A DNA stretch of 64,000 nt, taken from Colwellia sp. Arc7-635. GTDB taxonomy: Bacteria > Pseudomonadota > Gammaproteobacteria > Enterobacterales > Alteromonadaceae. A program made the translations under genes and the position numbers. The notes beneath the pieces were generated by a model. That model searched no databases, was not told the DNA's origin, and worked only from the letters and a program-made list of their open reading frames with translations. The DNA lies in assembly GCF_003971255.1 (NCBI RefSeq), contig NZ_CP034660.1, positions 3,968,001 to 4,032,000 of the forward strand. The letters are read 5' to 3'. This document shows positions 47,208 to 56,844 of this stretch, in pieces; the stretch's first letter is position 1, and each line of letters starts with the position of its first letter.

Positions 47208-47561
47208 TTATCTTTTTGCCAATTTCTCTTTGATACGTGCAGAGCGACCTGAACGTTCACGAAGATAGTAAAGCTTAGCTTGACGTACATCGCCGCGACG
47301 TTTGATTTCAATTGAATCAACGATTGGGCTATGTGTCTGGAATACACGCTCTACACCAATACCGTTCGAAATTTTACGAACAGTAAATGCAGAATTGATG
47401 CCGCGGTTTTTAATTGCGATTACAACACCTTCAAATGCTTGAAGACGTGATTTATCACCTTCTGTAACTTTTACTTGTACAACAACAGTATCGCCTGGGC
47501 GGTATGCTGGTACATCTTGCTTCATTTGCTCAGCTTCAAGCTGCTTAATAATATTGCTCAT
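47208..47561 (-). CDS. rplS: 50S ribosomal protein L19
   Basis: A 117-residue protein of the large ribosomal subunit at the interface with the 30S subunit. Family stretches are FRPGDTV-like [29 protein letters not shown], and [28 protein letters not shown] precedes the ATG. It is the last gene of the conserved rpsP-rimM-trmD-rplS operon, 12 bases after trmD. Confidence 0.97.
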   Translation of the reverse strand: MSNIIKQLEAEQMKQDVPAYRPGDTVVVQVKVTEGDKSRLQAFEGVVIAIKNRGINSAFTVRKISNGIGVERVFQTHSPIVDSIEIKRRGDVRQAKLYYLRERSGRSARIKEKLAKR

Positions 47562-47573
47562 AATACCTTCTTC

Positions 47574-48383
47574 CTAGGGTTCACAGTCATCAACAGCAAG
47601 TTTATTATCAGCTTTAATAGCCGTTAACATTTTCTGCTGCTCTGCTGTCAGAGCTAGGTTAGTTAATAGTTCTGGTCTTCTAGTCCATGTTCTTTCTAAC
47701 GACTGATATTGGCGCCATTGCCTAATATGTTCGTGATTACCACTTAATAGCACTTTAGGTACAGATATTGTCTCATTTTCAGAAACATCCATAACCTCGG
47801 GCCGAGTGTAGTGCGGACAATCTAATAAACCGTCAGAAAATGAATCCTGTTCGGCCGATTGTTGATGTCCTAATACTCCGGGCACAAAGCGTGCTACGGC
47901 ATCAATTACATTCATAGCAGGTAATTCCCCACCACTTAATACGTAATCTCCGACCGACCATTCTTCGTCAATTTCTGAGTCGATTAGTCGTTCATCTATG
48001 CCTTCATAACGTCCTGCTATAAATATCAGTCGGTCATGCTGTGCTAATTCGCGTACACCAGCTTGGTCCAATTTCCGTCCTTGCGGCGACAAATAAATAA
48101 CCTTCGCTCTTCCCTTCTCTTTAATAAGATCAGGACTGCTATTTTCATCTGCAGCTTGTCTTGCAGCTTGAATAGCATCTCGTAGTGGTTGTACCATCAT
48201 AAGCATCCCTGGTCCGCCGCCGTAAGGTCGGTCGTCCACAGTACGATGTTTATCATGAGTAAAATCTCTTGGGTTCCACTTATGAAACTCAATTAAGCCA
48301 TTACGAATAGCTCGGCCTGTCACCCCATACTCAGTAATTGCGTCAAACATCTCGGGAAAAAGGCTTATCACCCCTATCCACAT
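47574..48383 (-). CDS. trmD: tRNA (guanine-N1)-methyltransferase
   Basis: Methylates G37 next to the anticodon with S-adenosylmethionine, preventing +1 frameshifts. The start is placed at ATG 48383 ([20 protein letters not shown]) because it aligns with the E. coli N-terminus; in-frame starts at 48401 and 48452 (GTG) exist upstream. The 269-residue chain shows [20 protein letters not shown], the knot motif [13 protein letters not shown], and [15 protein letters not shown], the SAM-binding trefoil knot. It is the third gene of the rpsP operon. Confidence 0.95.
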   Translation of the reverse strand: MWIGVISLFPEMFDAITEYGVTGRAIRNGLIEFHKWNPRDFTHDKHRTVDDRPYGGGPGMLMMVQPLRDAIQAARQAADENSSPDLIKEKGRAKVIYLSPQGRKLDQAGVRELAQHDRLIFIAGRYEGIDERLIDSEIDEEWSVGDYVLSGGELPAMNVIDAVARFVPGVLGHQQSAEQDSFSDGLLDCPHYTRPEVMDVSENETISVPKVLLSGNHEHIRQWRQYQSLERTWTRRPELLTNLALTAEQQKMLTAIKADNKLAVDDCEP

Positions 48384-48426
48384 TTTCTTATTGCTAAGCA
48401 TGTCTGTTGATACACTATTACTCAAG

Positions 48427-48957
48427 TTAGAAACCTGGGTCCCAGTCAACACAAATTTGTTTATCTTCAGCGCTTACCGAAAGTATAACTTGGTCCATTA
48501 AGTAAGGGATTAACCTTTCTTTCTTTCCAAAGCCATCCTTAAGATTTGCTTTCACAACCAGTACGTCGTTAGCGCCCGTTTCCATTATGTCGGAAACCTG
48601 ACCTAGGTCGTAACCTTTGTCAGTAACTACAGTCATGCCGATTAGATCACGCCAATAAAACTCACCTTCAGGTAAATCTGATAACGCGTCTTCGCTAACA
48701 AATATTTCTGAACCGACAAGCTTTTGGGCTACATCACGATCATCAATACCTGCAACTTTAACAACAAGACCATTGTTATGTTTGCGCCAATCGGTAATAT
48801 CTACTGATTGAATCTTATTCCCTAATTTTAAAGACCAAGGGAAATAGTCTAGTATGGCTTCATGATCATCTGTGAATGAATGAATTTTCAACCAACCCTT
48901 GATACCGTAAACAGCGCCTACTTTACCTAAGATTACTTCTTTACCAATAACTTCCAC
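48427..48957 (-). CDS. rimM: Ribosome maturation factor RimM
   Basis: A 176-residue assembly factor for the 30S head that binds S19. The N-terminal barrel ([22 protein letters not shown]) and the C-terminal PRC barrel ([46 protein letters not shown]) are both clear. The start is GTG with a strong AGGAG six bases upstream. It follows rpsP by 30 bases. Confidence 0.95.
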   Translation of the reverse strand: MEVIGKEVILGKVGAVYGIKGWLKIHSFTDDHEAILDYFPWSLKLGNKIQSVDITDWRKHNNGLVVKVAGIDDRDVAQKLVGSEIFVSEDALSDLPEGEFYWRDLIGMTVVTDKGYDLGQVSDIMETGANDVLVVKANLKDGFGKKERLIPYLMDQVILSVSAEDKQICVDWDPGF

Positions 48958-48987
48958 AAATAACTCCTAAAACCTACCAAGGTTAAT

Positions 48988-49236
48988 TTAAGCTGCTTTT
49001 TGAGCGTCTTTAACTAACTTGGCCACACGATCAGATACAGTTGCACCTTGACCAACCCAATGGTTGACACGGTCTAAGTCTAAACGTAATTTTTCCGCTT
49101 GACCTTGCGCTGTAGGGTTGAAAAAGCCAACTTTCTCGATGAATCGACCATCGCGAGAGTTACGGCTATCTGCAACAACAACCTGATAGAATGGACGCTT
49201 CTTTGCGCCGCCACGAGCTAAACGAATGGTAACCAT
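48988..49236 (-). CDS. rpsP: 30S ribosomal protein S16
   Basis: An 82-residue protein of the small ribosomal subunit, important for assembly. [22 protein letters not shown] and [16 protein letters not shown] are family signatures. GAGGA precedes the ATG. It leads the rpsP-rimM-trmD-rplS operon. In E. coli, ffh lies just upstream of rpsP; here two other genes intervene. Confidence 0.97.
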   Translation of the reverse strand: MVTIRLARGGAKKRPFYQVVVADSRNSRDGRFIEKVGFFNPTAQGQAEKLRLDLDRVNHWVGQGATVSDRVAKLVKDAQKAA

Positions 49237-49381
49237 ATCGTCCTCTATATAATGTAAGTGTTAAAACGAATTTCCCAGACATTTCTGTCAACTAAGCGAC
49301 AGAAAAGCTCGCGTATTTTACGCTTTTCTGATGACAAAGCAACCTAAAGCTAATTGATAGTGACTTTTTTTGTTCAATTAG

Positions 49382-49411
49382 TTACCACAGTGAGTAATAT
49401 CGCTATATAAT
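49382..49411 (+). promoter_or_regulatory. Putative promoter of the EamA transporter gene
   Basis: TTACCA (49382-49387) and TATAAT (49406-49411) are 18 bases apart, followed by CCGCCCCGC, a GC-rich discriminator. It lies 69 bases before the start at 49480. The gap 49237-49479 must also hold the leftward rpsP promoter, not clearly recognised. Confidence 0.5.
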
Positions 49412-49479
49412 CCGCCCCGCTCAACTAGCTGCTGTATAAACAGACCAACACTATTATTTGTCCTTCAAAACGGTGAACT

Positions 49480-50454
49480 ATGACTCAATTACCCAATAAC
49501 AGCGCAAAAGGGCTAATGTTAGCCATGACCACTGCAATTATGTGGGGTTTACTACCACTAGCACTAAAGTCCGTTTTAGTATTAATGGACGCTTACACTA
49601 TTACTTGGTTTCGTTTTGTCTTTGCCGCATTTTTTGTTGCGCTGCTATTAATTGCAAAAAAGAATATACCTAGCTCAGTGATTCAACATAACGGTATTAT
49701 GAAACGATTACTTTTTGCCGCTATATTCTTGAGCCTGAATTACGTGCTATATCTTGTTTCTCTTCATTACATTCCTGCAGAGACCGCACAAATGCTAATT
49801 CAAATGGCACCATTTTTTATGTTAATAGGCAGTGTTATTTTTATTAAAGAACGCTTTAGTCGCGGACAAATGGTGGGTTCTTTAGTGCTGATTTCAGGCT
49901 TACTATTATTTTTCAACCAACAATTTGTCGATAACAACAATAGTATTAGCCATCATGATTTTTTGATGGGGTTTATTATTATGTTTGGTGCGGCTATTAC
50001 ATGGGCAGCTTACGCCATTATACAAAAGAAGATGTTACGTTATTACAGTTCAAATCAAATTATGTGGTGCATTTACTTACTCAGTGCATTGTTTTTTTTA
50101 CCGTTGGCGAGTCCACAAAAAATAACCACTTTGGATAATACGGCTCTGCTATTATTGTTTTTTTGCTGTGCCAATACTCTGATAGCCTATGGTACTTTCG
50201 CTAAGTCATTGGAGTACTTACCAACAGCTAAAGTCAGTGCAACATTAGCGATAACGCCTTTATTAACCGTATTTTTTGCTTCTGTTGCTGAGCAGCTATG
50301 GCCTTCAACATTTCAGGCACAGCATTTAAATATACTGGCTTATATAGGGGGAGGTTGCGTGGTAATAGGTTCAATGCTTACCGCTCTCGGCGATAAAGTA
50401 TTCAATAGAAAGAATTTAAATATACTGAAAAGTGCTTTAAAACTTAAAAGCTAA
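49480..50454 (+). CDS. EamA / DMT-family transporter
   Basis: A 324-residue inner-membrane protein with ten hydrophobic helices in two EamA repeats. The first begins AMTTAIMWGLLPLALKSVL and the second GAAITWAAYAIIQKKML. YVLYLVSLHYIPAETAQMLIQM is the conserved segment ending repeat one. Members export amino acids or other metabolites; the substrate is not predictable from sequence. A rare feature is the basic tail (KVFNRKNLNILKSALKLKS). It stands alone between rpsP and ffh. Confidence 0.88.
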   Translation: MTQLPNNSAKGLMLAMTTAIMWGLLPLALKSVLVLMDAYTITWFRFVFAAFFVALLLIAKKNIPSSVIQHNGIMKRLLFAAIFLSLNYVLYLVSLHYIPAETAQMLIQMAPFFMLIGSVIFIKERFSRGQMVGSLVLISGLLLFFNQQFVDNNNSISHHDFLMGFIIMFGAAITWAAYAIIQKKMLRYYSSNQIMWCIYLLSALFFLPLASPQKITTLDNTALLLLFFCCANTLIAYGTFAKSLEYLPTAKVSATLAITPLLTVFFASVAEQLWPSTFQAQHLNILAYIGGGCVVIGSMLTALGDKVFNRKNLNILKSALKLKS

Positions 50455-50572
50455 CAACTGAAAAAAGTAAAAGGGTAAATATGTTCACTGCATTTTATCC
50501 TTAACCTTATCATTGATACTTTTCAGGTACTAACCATTTACACTGCCATGTAAAACAGCAATATAAAACGGC

Positions 50573-50603
50573 AATAAAAAAGCATGCGACTAAGCGCATG
50601 CTT
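50573..50603 (-). terminator. Terminator of the small gene at 50675
   Basis: GCATGCG pairs with CGCATGC around a 6-base loop and runs into a T tract read leftward, about 72 bases past the stop. Confidence 0.75.
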
Positions 50604-50674
50604 CAATCAAACTTATCTACTGCAACTATTAAGCATAGTCATCTAAAAAATCAAACTCGTGTAGTGCTAATGTC

Positions 50675-50923
50675 TTATTTTCGATTTTTTTTATTATTTT
50701 TCTTTAATTTAATAATCAATTCAATATGAGGAATAAGATCTTCAATTTCGCTAATATGCTCTCGAAGAGACTCCCATTGCGCTAATTCAAGCTTTCCTGA
50801 ATCGAGAATAGCCTCTTTTAGCTCACCGACGAGTGAGTTTTCATTTTGCTTTTCAATGAACTCATTAATGTGCAGTAATTGGTCTAAATCTTTTTGACTA
50901 ATAATTTCTCGCTCTACCACCAT
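50675..50923 (-). CDS. Small acidic helical protein of unknown function
   Basis: An 82-residue soluble protein, mostly charged helix (ISQKDLDQLLHINEFIEKQNE, then LAQWESLREHISEIEDLIPH), ending in a Lys/Asn-rich tail (KLKKNNKKNRK). No signal peptide or membrane segment is seen. AAGGTG lies ten bases before the ATG, and a good terminator follows, which supports a real gene. No family was recognised. It lies upstream of ffh's end on the same strand but is separated by the ffh terminator. Confidence 0.65.
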   Translation of the reverse strand: MVVEREIISQKDLDQLLHINEFIEKQNENSLVGELKEAILDSGKLELAQWESLREHISEIEDLIPHIELIIKLKKNNKKNRK

Positions 50924-50973
50924 AAAATTATCACCTTATCTAAATCAGTATCATTTTGTAGTGTAGTTTAGAA

Positions 50974-51002
50974 AACAAAAAAGGTAGCAATTTGCTACCT
51001 TT
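50974..51002 (-). terminator. Terminator of ffh
   Basis: An inverted repeat (AAAGGTAGC with GCTACCTTT, 5-base loop) with a T run read leftward lies 30 bases past the ffh stop. Confidence 0.8.
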
Positions 51003-51031
51003 ATAAATAATACTTTTATCTAAAGTGAATA

Positions 51032-52420
51032 TTAGCGACCAAACATGCCTCCGCCCATTCCGCCACCACCGCCTGGAGGCATCATACCTTTCATTGAACG
51101 CATCATTTTTTGCATGCCGCCTTTACCCGACATTTTTTTCATCATTTTTTGCATTTGAGTAAATTGTTTAAGCAGTTTATTCACATCTTGTATTTGTGTA
51201 CCTGAGCCTGCAGCGATACGACGCTTACGTGAGCCTTTAATCATATCAGGACGTTTACGTTCAGCTGCCGTCATCGAATTGATCATAGCTTCCATACGTA
51301 TGGTAACTTTATCATCCATTTGACCTTTAACTTGCTCAGTCATATTACCCATACCTGGTAATTTGTCCATTAAGCCCATCATGCCACCCATACTTTTCAT
51401 CTGCACAAGTTGGTCACGAAAATCTTCTAAATCAAAGCCTTTGCCACTTTTAACTTTTTTAGCTAATTTTTCGGCTTGCTTACGATCAACTTTTTGCTCA
51501 ACTTCCTCAATTAACGACAATACGTCGCCCATACCAAGTATACGTGACGCAATTCGGTCTGGATGGAAAGGCTCTAACGCTTCAATTTTTTCACCAACAC
51601 CCATAAACTTGATAGGTTTGCCGGTGATATGACGAATTGACAACGCAGCACCACCACGTGCATCACCGTCAGTTTTGGTTAAAATAATACCGGTTAACGG
51701 CAAAGCATCATTAAAGGCTTTAGCTGTGTTAGCGGCATCTTGACCGGTCATAGCGTCAACAGTAAACAAGGTTTCAATTGGATTGATCGCTGCGTGAAGT
51801 TGCTGTATCTCTACCATCATGTCGCCGTCAATATGCAAACGCCCAGCAGTATCAACAATAACAACATCAAAAAAGTTTTTCTTCGCGTGATCTATCGCAC
51901 CATTGGCAATATCAATAGGCTTTTGTTTAATGTCACTAGGGAAAAAGCCAACATTAATTTCAGTCGCTAGCATTTCAAGCTGTTTAATCGCCGCAGGACG
52001 ATAAACATCAGCACTAACAACTAATACTTTTTTCTTTTCACGCTCAGTTAAGAATTTAGCTAACTTAGCAACAGAGGTAGTTTTACCAGCACCTTGCAAA
52101 CCGGCCATTAAGACAACAGCTGGTGGTGCAGTTTTTAAATTAAGGGCTTCATTAACTTCACCCATTGCTGATTCAAGCTCAGTACGTACTATTTTTACAA
52201 AAACTTGGCCTGGCGTTAAACTTTTCGAAACGTCTTGCCCTACAGCACTTTCTTTTACTTTGGCAATAAATTCGCGAATTACTGGCAAGGCGACATCGGC
52301 CTCTAGCAATGCCATTCGCACTTCACGTAAAGTTTCTTTTATATTGTCTTCAGTTAAGCGACCACGGCCACTGATATTTTTTAGTGTTTTCGTTAAACGA
52401 TCGGAAAGATTTTCAAACAT
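51032..52420 (-). CDS. ffh: Signal recognition particle protein Ffh
   Basis: A 462-residue GTPase that binds 4.5S RNA and hydrophobic signal sequences and brings ribosomes to FtsY at the membrane. The N domain (about 1-85) is followed by the G domain with the P loop GLQGAGKTTSVAKLA, DTAGRLHID and TKTDGDARGG. The M domain (about 300-462) is Met-rich and ends in a Gly-rich GGGGGMGGGMFGR. The family usually has about 450 residues. It is divergent from the permease gene at 52620. Confidence 0.97.
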   Translation of the reverse strand: MFENLSDRLTKTLKNISGRGRLTEDNIKETLREVRMALLEADVALPVIREFIAKVKESAVGQDVSKSLTPGQVFVKIVRTELESAMGEVNEALNLKTAPPAVVLMAGLQGAGKTTSVAKLAKFLTEREKKKVLVVSADVYRPAAIKQLEMLATEINVGFFPSDIKQKPIDIANGAIDHAKKNFFDVVIVDTAGRLHIDGDMMVEIQQLHAAINPIETLFTVDAMTGQDAANTAKAFNDALPLTGIILTKTDGDARGGAALSIRHITGKPIKFMGVGEKIEALEPFHPDRIASRILGMGDVLSLIEEVEQKVDRKQAEKLAKKVKSGKGFDLEDFRDQLVQMKSMGGMMGLMDKLPGMGNMTEQVKGQMDDKVTIRMEAMINSMTAAERKRPDMIKGSRKRRIAAGSGTQIQDVNKLLKQFTQMQKMMKKMSGKGGMQKMMRSMKGMMPPGGGGGMGGGMFGR

Positions 52421-52619
52421 AAATGACTCAAATATTAACTTTGCGCAAAAAATTAGCTCTATTATACCCGTACAATTAATTAGCGAAAGTAGAAGTTATG
52501 CATTTAAATAATGTACTGCTATAAAAGGAAAACAAAAAAGCACGTATACAGATCAATAATCGCTAAAAATTTTATGATAAACTGTCGATAATTACGTCAT
52601 TTTGAACAAGTGAAAAAAC

Positions 52620-53708
52620 GTGAGTACTTTCGTTTTATTTTTTGAAAACTTATTACAACTTAGTATCGAAGCAAGTCCATGGTTACTGCTAGGGTTACTC
52701 ATTGCTGGGTTAATGAAAGCTTGGGTGCCAACAAAAATTTTAAGTCAACATTTAGGTCAAGGTAATAAAGCAATTATTAAAGCGGCATTTATTGGTGCAC
52801 CGCTGCCTTTATGCTCTTGTGGCGTGATCCCAGTTGCCACTGAATTACGACGCTCTGGTGCATCAGCTCCTGCTACTTCCGCATTTTTAGTCGCCACACC
52901 AGAAACCGGTGTTGATTCAGTTTCGGTTTCTTACGCCCTTTTAGGTCCCGTGTTAGCTATTTATCGCCCAGTAACCGCCATACTTTCAGCAATATTTACC
53001 GGCATGATTGTTGCCACGACAAAAGACACCTTTGCTGAAAATAAAACGACTAACACCAAAAATAAGTCAACAAGCTGCTGTGCAACTAAAACAGCCACTA
53101 TTGAGCCAGAACCTGAAAAGATGATAAGTTCATGTTGCGCAAGCAAGACCACGGTTGTTAAGCAAACATTCATGGCCAAAACATTAATGGGGGTTCGCTA
53201 TAGTGCGACACAACTCATTGACGACTTAGTACGTTGGCTATTATTAGGTCTACTATTTGCTACTGCGGTCAGAACATTCGTACCGACTTCATTTTTATTA
53301 AGTTATGGCAGCGGTCTAACTGCGATGCTAGTGATGATCGCCATGTCTATACCTATGTATATTTGTGCCACAGCTTCAACACCTATTGCCGCCGGCTTTA
53401 TTATGGCAGGCATTTCCCCTGGTACTGCATTAGTTTTCATGATGGCAGGACCTGCAACTAATATTTCCACCTTAGGGGTTATTAAAAGTGAAATGGGTGG
53501 CAGCGTATTAATAAAGTACCTGTTAGGTATTAGTATTTCTGCCATTACCTTTGGTTTAATATTAGATTGGGGGCTGGTATATTTTATGATTGATATAAGC
53601 CAACAAATGCAACACAGTCATGAATTGTTACCCTTTTGGTTTGGCTTAACGTGTGTTGTCATATTAGTATTTCTAGCGGTTAAACCCTTACGTAAACTAT
53701 TGATATAA
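52620..53708 (+). CDS. SO_0444-type Cu/Zn efflux permease
   Basis: A 362-residue membrane protein with about nine helices in two related halves. GAPLPLCSCGVIPVA and ATPETGVDSVSVSYALLGP are signatures of the DUF318 permease family. A central cytoplasmic loop holds two Cys-Cys pairs (STSCCATK and ISSCCASK, about 152-180), which look like metal-binding sites. Relatives of Shewanella SO_0444 are annotated as copper/zinc exporters. The start is GTG with a weak ribosome site. It sits between ffh and ypjD, which are neighbours in E. coli, so it looks inserted. Confidence 0.85.
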   Translation: MSTFVLFFENLLQLSIEASPWLLLGLLIAGLMKAWVPTKILSQHLGQGNKAIIKAAFIGAPLPLCSCGVIPVATELRRSGASAPATSAFLVATPETGVDSVSVSYALLGPVLAIYRPVTAILSAIFTGMIVATTKDTFAENKTTNTKNKSTSCCATKTATIEPEPEKMISSCCASKTTVVKQTFMAKTLMGVRYSATQLIDDLVRWLLLGLLFATAVRTFVPTSFLLSYGSGLTAMLVMIAMSIPMYICATASTPIAAGFIMAGISPGTALVFMMAGPATNISTLGVIKSEMGGSVLIKYLLGISISAITFGLILDWGLVYFMIDISQQMQHSHELLPFWFGLTCVVILVFLAVKPLRKLLI

Positions 53709-53758
53709 AATAAACAATAGTTATGGTGTCTAGTAGCTATTCTGCTAGAATCGCGATA

Positions 53759-53792
53759 CTAACTAGCAATGTGAACTAACAATGCTAGTTAG
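53759..53792. promoter_or_regulatory. Hairpin upstream of ypjD
   Basis: CTAACTAGCA pairs with TGCTAGTTAG around a 14-base loop, 50 bases after the permease stop and 34 before the next start. A T-rich run follows only 16 bases later, so it may be a weak terminator or a 5' leader structure. Confidence 0.4.
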
Positions 53793-53826
53793 CTTATGAA
53801 CAGTTTTATTTTTTTCGGAGCGCTTT

Positions 53827-54627
53827 GTGGAATTTTCAAGTATTAGTTCATTTACAGCATTTTTGTGCTACAGCGGCGCAACGCTGTCAATTTTATCTCG
53901 TCTATTTCATCCTAAGGGACCAAATTTAATTGTGACATTAATTTTTGCCTGTCTAGCAATAGTGTTTCATGCCTTAGGTAGCTCACAATTTTTGTTAACT
54001 CACGACCACTTGAACTTTTCGCTACCCAACGTTGTTTCTCTGGTCAGTTTGATTATTACTTTGGTTATCTCAACGGTCGCTTTGCGATTTAAAGTTAATT
54101 TATTACTACCGGTAGTTTATGGTTTCGCAGGCCTGTGGCAGCTCGGTATGATTTTCATTGCACCGGTTAGTAACTTGGAAATTGTCACCGATAAGTTTGC
54201 CATGCTGAGTCATATAACTTTAGCTCTCATTGCTTATTGTATCTTGGTTATTGCGACTTTATATGCCTTTCAAGTCGCTTATATAAACATGAAACTAAAA
54301 AGTAAAAACTTACAGGCAGTCAGTCAATTGCCTCCTCTAATGCAAGTTGAGCGACAATTATTTACTATATTGCTAATGGGCAGTATTTGTTTGCTACTTA
54401 GCCAATTACTAGGTTTTATTTTTCTTGATGGCATGATTGCGAAAGAAAATGCCCATAAAACTATTTTATCTCTGATCGCATGCGCACTGTATTTTATCAC
54501 CTTGTGGGGGCATTTTAAGCAAGGTTGGCGAGGAAAGCGCGTACTCACATTAACGGTAATTGCAACCTTCACATTAACTTTGGCCTATTTCGGTAGCCGA
54601 TTTGTGAAAGAATTTCTCTTATTATAA
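53827..54627 (+). CDS. ypjD: Cytochrome c assembly (CcsA-type) membrane protein YpjD
   Basis: A 266-residue membrane protein with eight hydrophobic segments, similar in length to E. coli YpjD (263). Its second half carries the cytochrome c biogenesis CcsA/HemX-like domain (KFAMLSHITLALIAYCILVIATLYAFQ, and HKTILSLIACALYFITLWGHFKQGWRGKR). Family members handle heme, but YpjD's job is unknown. The start is GTG with CGGAG upstream. It is followed by the corB-type gene, as in E. coli. Confidence 0.87.
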   Translation: MEFSSISSFTAFLCYSGATLSILSRLFHPKGPNLIVTLIFACLAIVFHALGSSQFLLTHDHLNFSLPNVVSLVSLIITLVISTVALRFKVNLLLPVVYGFAGLWQLGMIFIAPVSNLEIVTDKFAMLSHITLALIAYCILVIATLYAFQVAYINMKLKSKNLQAVSQLPPLMQVERQLFTILLMGSICLLLSQLLGFIFLDGMIAKENAHKTILSLIACALYFITLWGHFKQGWRGKRVLTLTVIATFTLTLAYFGSRFVKEFLLL

Positions 54628-54709
54628 CTTTTAGGGTATAAGTTAACTTTGTATTACGTTTCCGATTCGGTGCTGTAATACGGTTTGCAACTAATATAGG
54701 ATCCCTTTT

Positions 54710-55993
54710 TTGGATAACATCTCTACCGATATGCTGTTTGTCGTGCTTGGCATTCTCATATTTATATCAGCCTATTTCTCTGGCTCTGAAACAGGCATGA
54801 TGTCGATTAATCGTTATCGGTTAAAACATCTTGAAAAACAAAACCACAGTGGTGCTAAACGCGTCAGTAAATTACTGGCGAAACCTGATAAGTTGATCGG
54901 TTTGATCCTGATCGGCAATAACTTAGTCAATATATTTGCGACGCTTATCACAGGTATCATTGCTCAGCGACTCTATGGCGATGCGGGAGTATTTTATTCC
55001 GGTTTATTACTCACTTTAGTGATATTAATCTTTGCAGAAATCACCCCTAAAACCTTAGCAGCGCTATATCCAGAAAAAGTAGCATTTCCAAGTTCACTCG
55101 TGCTCACTTTGTTGTTAAGACTACTCTACCCTTTTGTTATCGCGGTCAATTGGATCACCAATGGTATTTTAGCCATTTTAGGTATTAGTTCAGAGCAACG
55201 TGAGCAACACAGCTTAAGCTCTGAAGAATTACGTACCGTGGTGAATGAATCTGGTGCAATGTTGAAATCTCGAGATCAGGATATGCTCGTTGGTATCCTA
55301 GACTTAGAGAACGTTACCGTTGAAGATATTATGATCCCGCGTAATGAATTAGTCGGTATTGATATCAACGAAGATTGGAAGCGAATTCAAAAGCAACTAA
55401 CACAATCAAACCACACACGTGTTTTATTATATCGTGACAATATTGATGATGCTGTTGGTTATGTCCATGTCCGCGATGCTTTACGATTAGTCTCAAAAGG
55501 ACAATTCACTAAAGCAACACTGCTACGTGCTGTACGAGAGCTTTACTTTATTCCTGAAGGCACGCCACTGAATGTGCAATTATTAAAATTTCAACGTGCT
55601 AAAGAGCGTATAGGCCTTGTGGTTGACGAATACGGTGATATCCAAGGATTAGTAACACTAGAAGATATTCTTGAAGAGATCGTGGGAGATTTCACTACAA
55701 CAATGACTCCGACCAGCAGTGACGAAGTAAATATTCAGCCTGACGGTAGTTACTTGGTTGACGGCAGTGCAACGGTACGTGACGTAAACAAAGAAATGAC
55801 ATGGAACTTCCCTACTGATGGTCCAAAAACGATTAATGGTTTAATTTTAGAATATCTCGAAGATATTCCAGAAGCCAACCTTAGTGTCAGAATCTCGGGT
55901 TATCCGCTTGAGATCATCGAAGTGAAAGATAACATGATTAAAACCGTTAGGATCCTACCTGACTTTTATGATGGTGAAGTTTTCGAAAGCTAA
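54710..55993 (+). CDS. corB: CNNM/CorC-family membrane protein, CorB/YfjD type
   Basis: A 427-residue protein linked to magnesium and cobalt efflux. The DUF21 (CNNM) membrane domain covers about 1-180 (FISAYFSGSETGMMSINRYRLKHL). A tandem CBS pair lies at about 190-325 (VEDIMIPRNELVGID, LVVDEYGDIQGLVTLEDILEEIVGD), and a CorC_HlyC domain at about 340-425. The start is TTG, chosen because AGGA lies eight bases upstream and homologues begin in the same way (M-x-x-I-S). It follows ypjD on the same strand. Confidence 0.9.
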   Translation: MDNISTDMLFVVLGILIFISAYFSGSETGMMSINRYRLKHLEKQNHSGAKRVSKLLAKPDKLIGLILIGNNLVNIFATLITGIIAQRLYGDAGVFYSGLLLTLVILIFAEITPKTLAALYPEKVAFPSSLVLTLLLRLLYPFVIAVNWITNGILAILGISSEQREQHSLSSEELRTVVNESGAMLKSRDQDMLVGILDLENVTVEDIMIPRNELVGIDINEDWKRIQKQLTQSNHTRVLLYRDNIDDAVGYVHVRDALRLVSKGQFTKATLLRAVRELYFIPEGTPLNVQLLKFQRAKERIGLVVDEYGDIQGLVTLEDILEEIVGDFTTTMTPTSSDEVNIQPDGSYLVDGSATVRDVNKEMTWNFPTDGPKTINGLILEYLEDIPEANLSVRISGYPLEIIEVKDNMIKTVRILPDFYDGEVFES

Positions 55994-56017
55994 AGTGTTA
56001 CTAACAAAAATCAAAGT

Positions 56018-56054
56018 AAGCCTCGTTGCCATCAAGTAACGAGGCTTTTTTTTT
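56018..56054 (+). terminator. Terminator of corB
   Basis: A 10-bp stem (AAGCCTCGTT with AACGAGGCTT) with a 10-base loop and a long T run lies 24 bases after the corB stop. Confidence 0.87.
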
Positions 56055-56237
56055 CTTACTTCATCACTATCAATCAAATCAATAGCTCAAGCAGTTAGCG
56101 CTTCCACCTAGAAACAACAAGACAGCAACAAATTAAACAGCTAATAAATACCTTAGTTATGAGCCGAGAAACACGCTAATTATTTGCTTAACAATACGTG
56201 ATAAATTCAACTTAGTGCCTGCATTATTTTAGCATTA

Positions 56238-56419
56238 GATCAATCATGGCTAAGGATCAAGACCGAACGATCATTCTGGATAATAATTTTATTAAAAAGT
56301 AGATAAATATTCTCTTTTTATAGCTTTTTGTGGATAGAAGTCCTCACATAGAAAGTTAATAACAAAGTTATCCACAAGACTAGATCTAAGGATCAACTTT
56401 CCACAATTTCTGTGGATAA
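56238..56419. other. DnaA-box and GATC cluster, oriC-like
   Basis: Two perfect DnaA boxes face each other: TTATCCACA (56368-56376) and TGTGGATAA (56411-56419). One-mismatch boxes lie at 56275-56283 (TCTGGATAA) and 56329-56337 (TGTGGATAG), and a poorer one at 56397-56405. GATC occurs five times (56238, 56255, 56269, 56383, 56391), and an AT-rich run (56281-56328) lies beside the boxes. These are the parts of a gammaproteobacterial oriC or a DnaA-titration site. The gene context (corB, a lipoprotein gene) is not the usual mnmG/mioC one, so the role is open. Confidence 0.55.
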
Positions 56420-56844
56420 CAAATGCGAGCCCTACAAGAAATAGCCTTTGTATTTTGCAATCAATTTTTAACAAAAACATGAAGTTTTTTTTTAATAAAA
56501 ATTTGCTTATTTTATAAGCCTTACTCACGCTAGAATTGCTTAAATTTAATACCATTCCAATTAACGTTGGCAAGAACTATGCAATATTTAATAAGTACAA
56601 ATATCAGTGAAAAATAAAAGCGAAGACAAGAGAAAAATAATGAAAGTGCAGAATAGACTTAAGAAACTGGCGTGAAAGTAGCTTACAGATAAATATTTAG
56701 CGTTGCTATTAACTCGTTTTTTTCTCATCTAAAATTAAAAAATTAGCCGTCAATTATCGATTGAAAAATCAGGGGAGGTGCAATAAAAATATCAATCGAG
56801 TACTCAGGCTCTCAAAAGAATTATCACCCTAGAAACAATTCAAT
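56420..56844. other. AT-rich non-coding stretch
   Basis: No gene, terminator or consensus operator was recognised. A minus-strand open frame at 56292-56573 crosses the DnaA boxes and reads as low-complexity sequence, so it is rejected. Confidence 0.3.

Noticed and set aside
46994-47347. 117-codon minus-strand frame overlapping rplS
   Set aside because: Overlaps a conserved ribosomal protein gene in another frame and passes through the rplS terminator.
56292-56573. 93-codon minus-strand frame across the DnaA-box cluster
   Set aside because: Runs through the DnaA boxes and AT-rich tracts, with low-complexity Lys/Phe/Leu content and no ribosome site.
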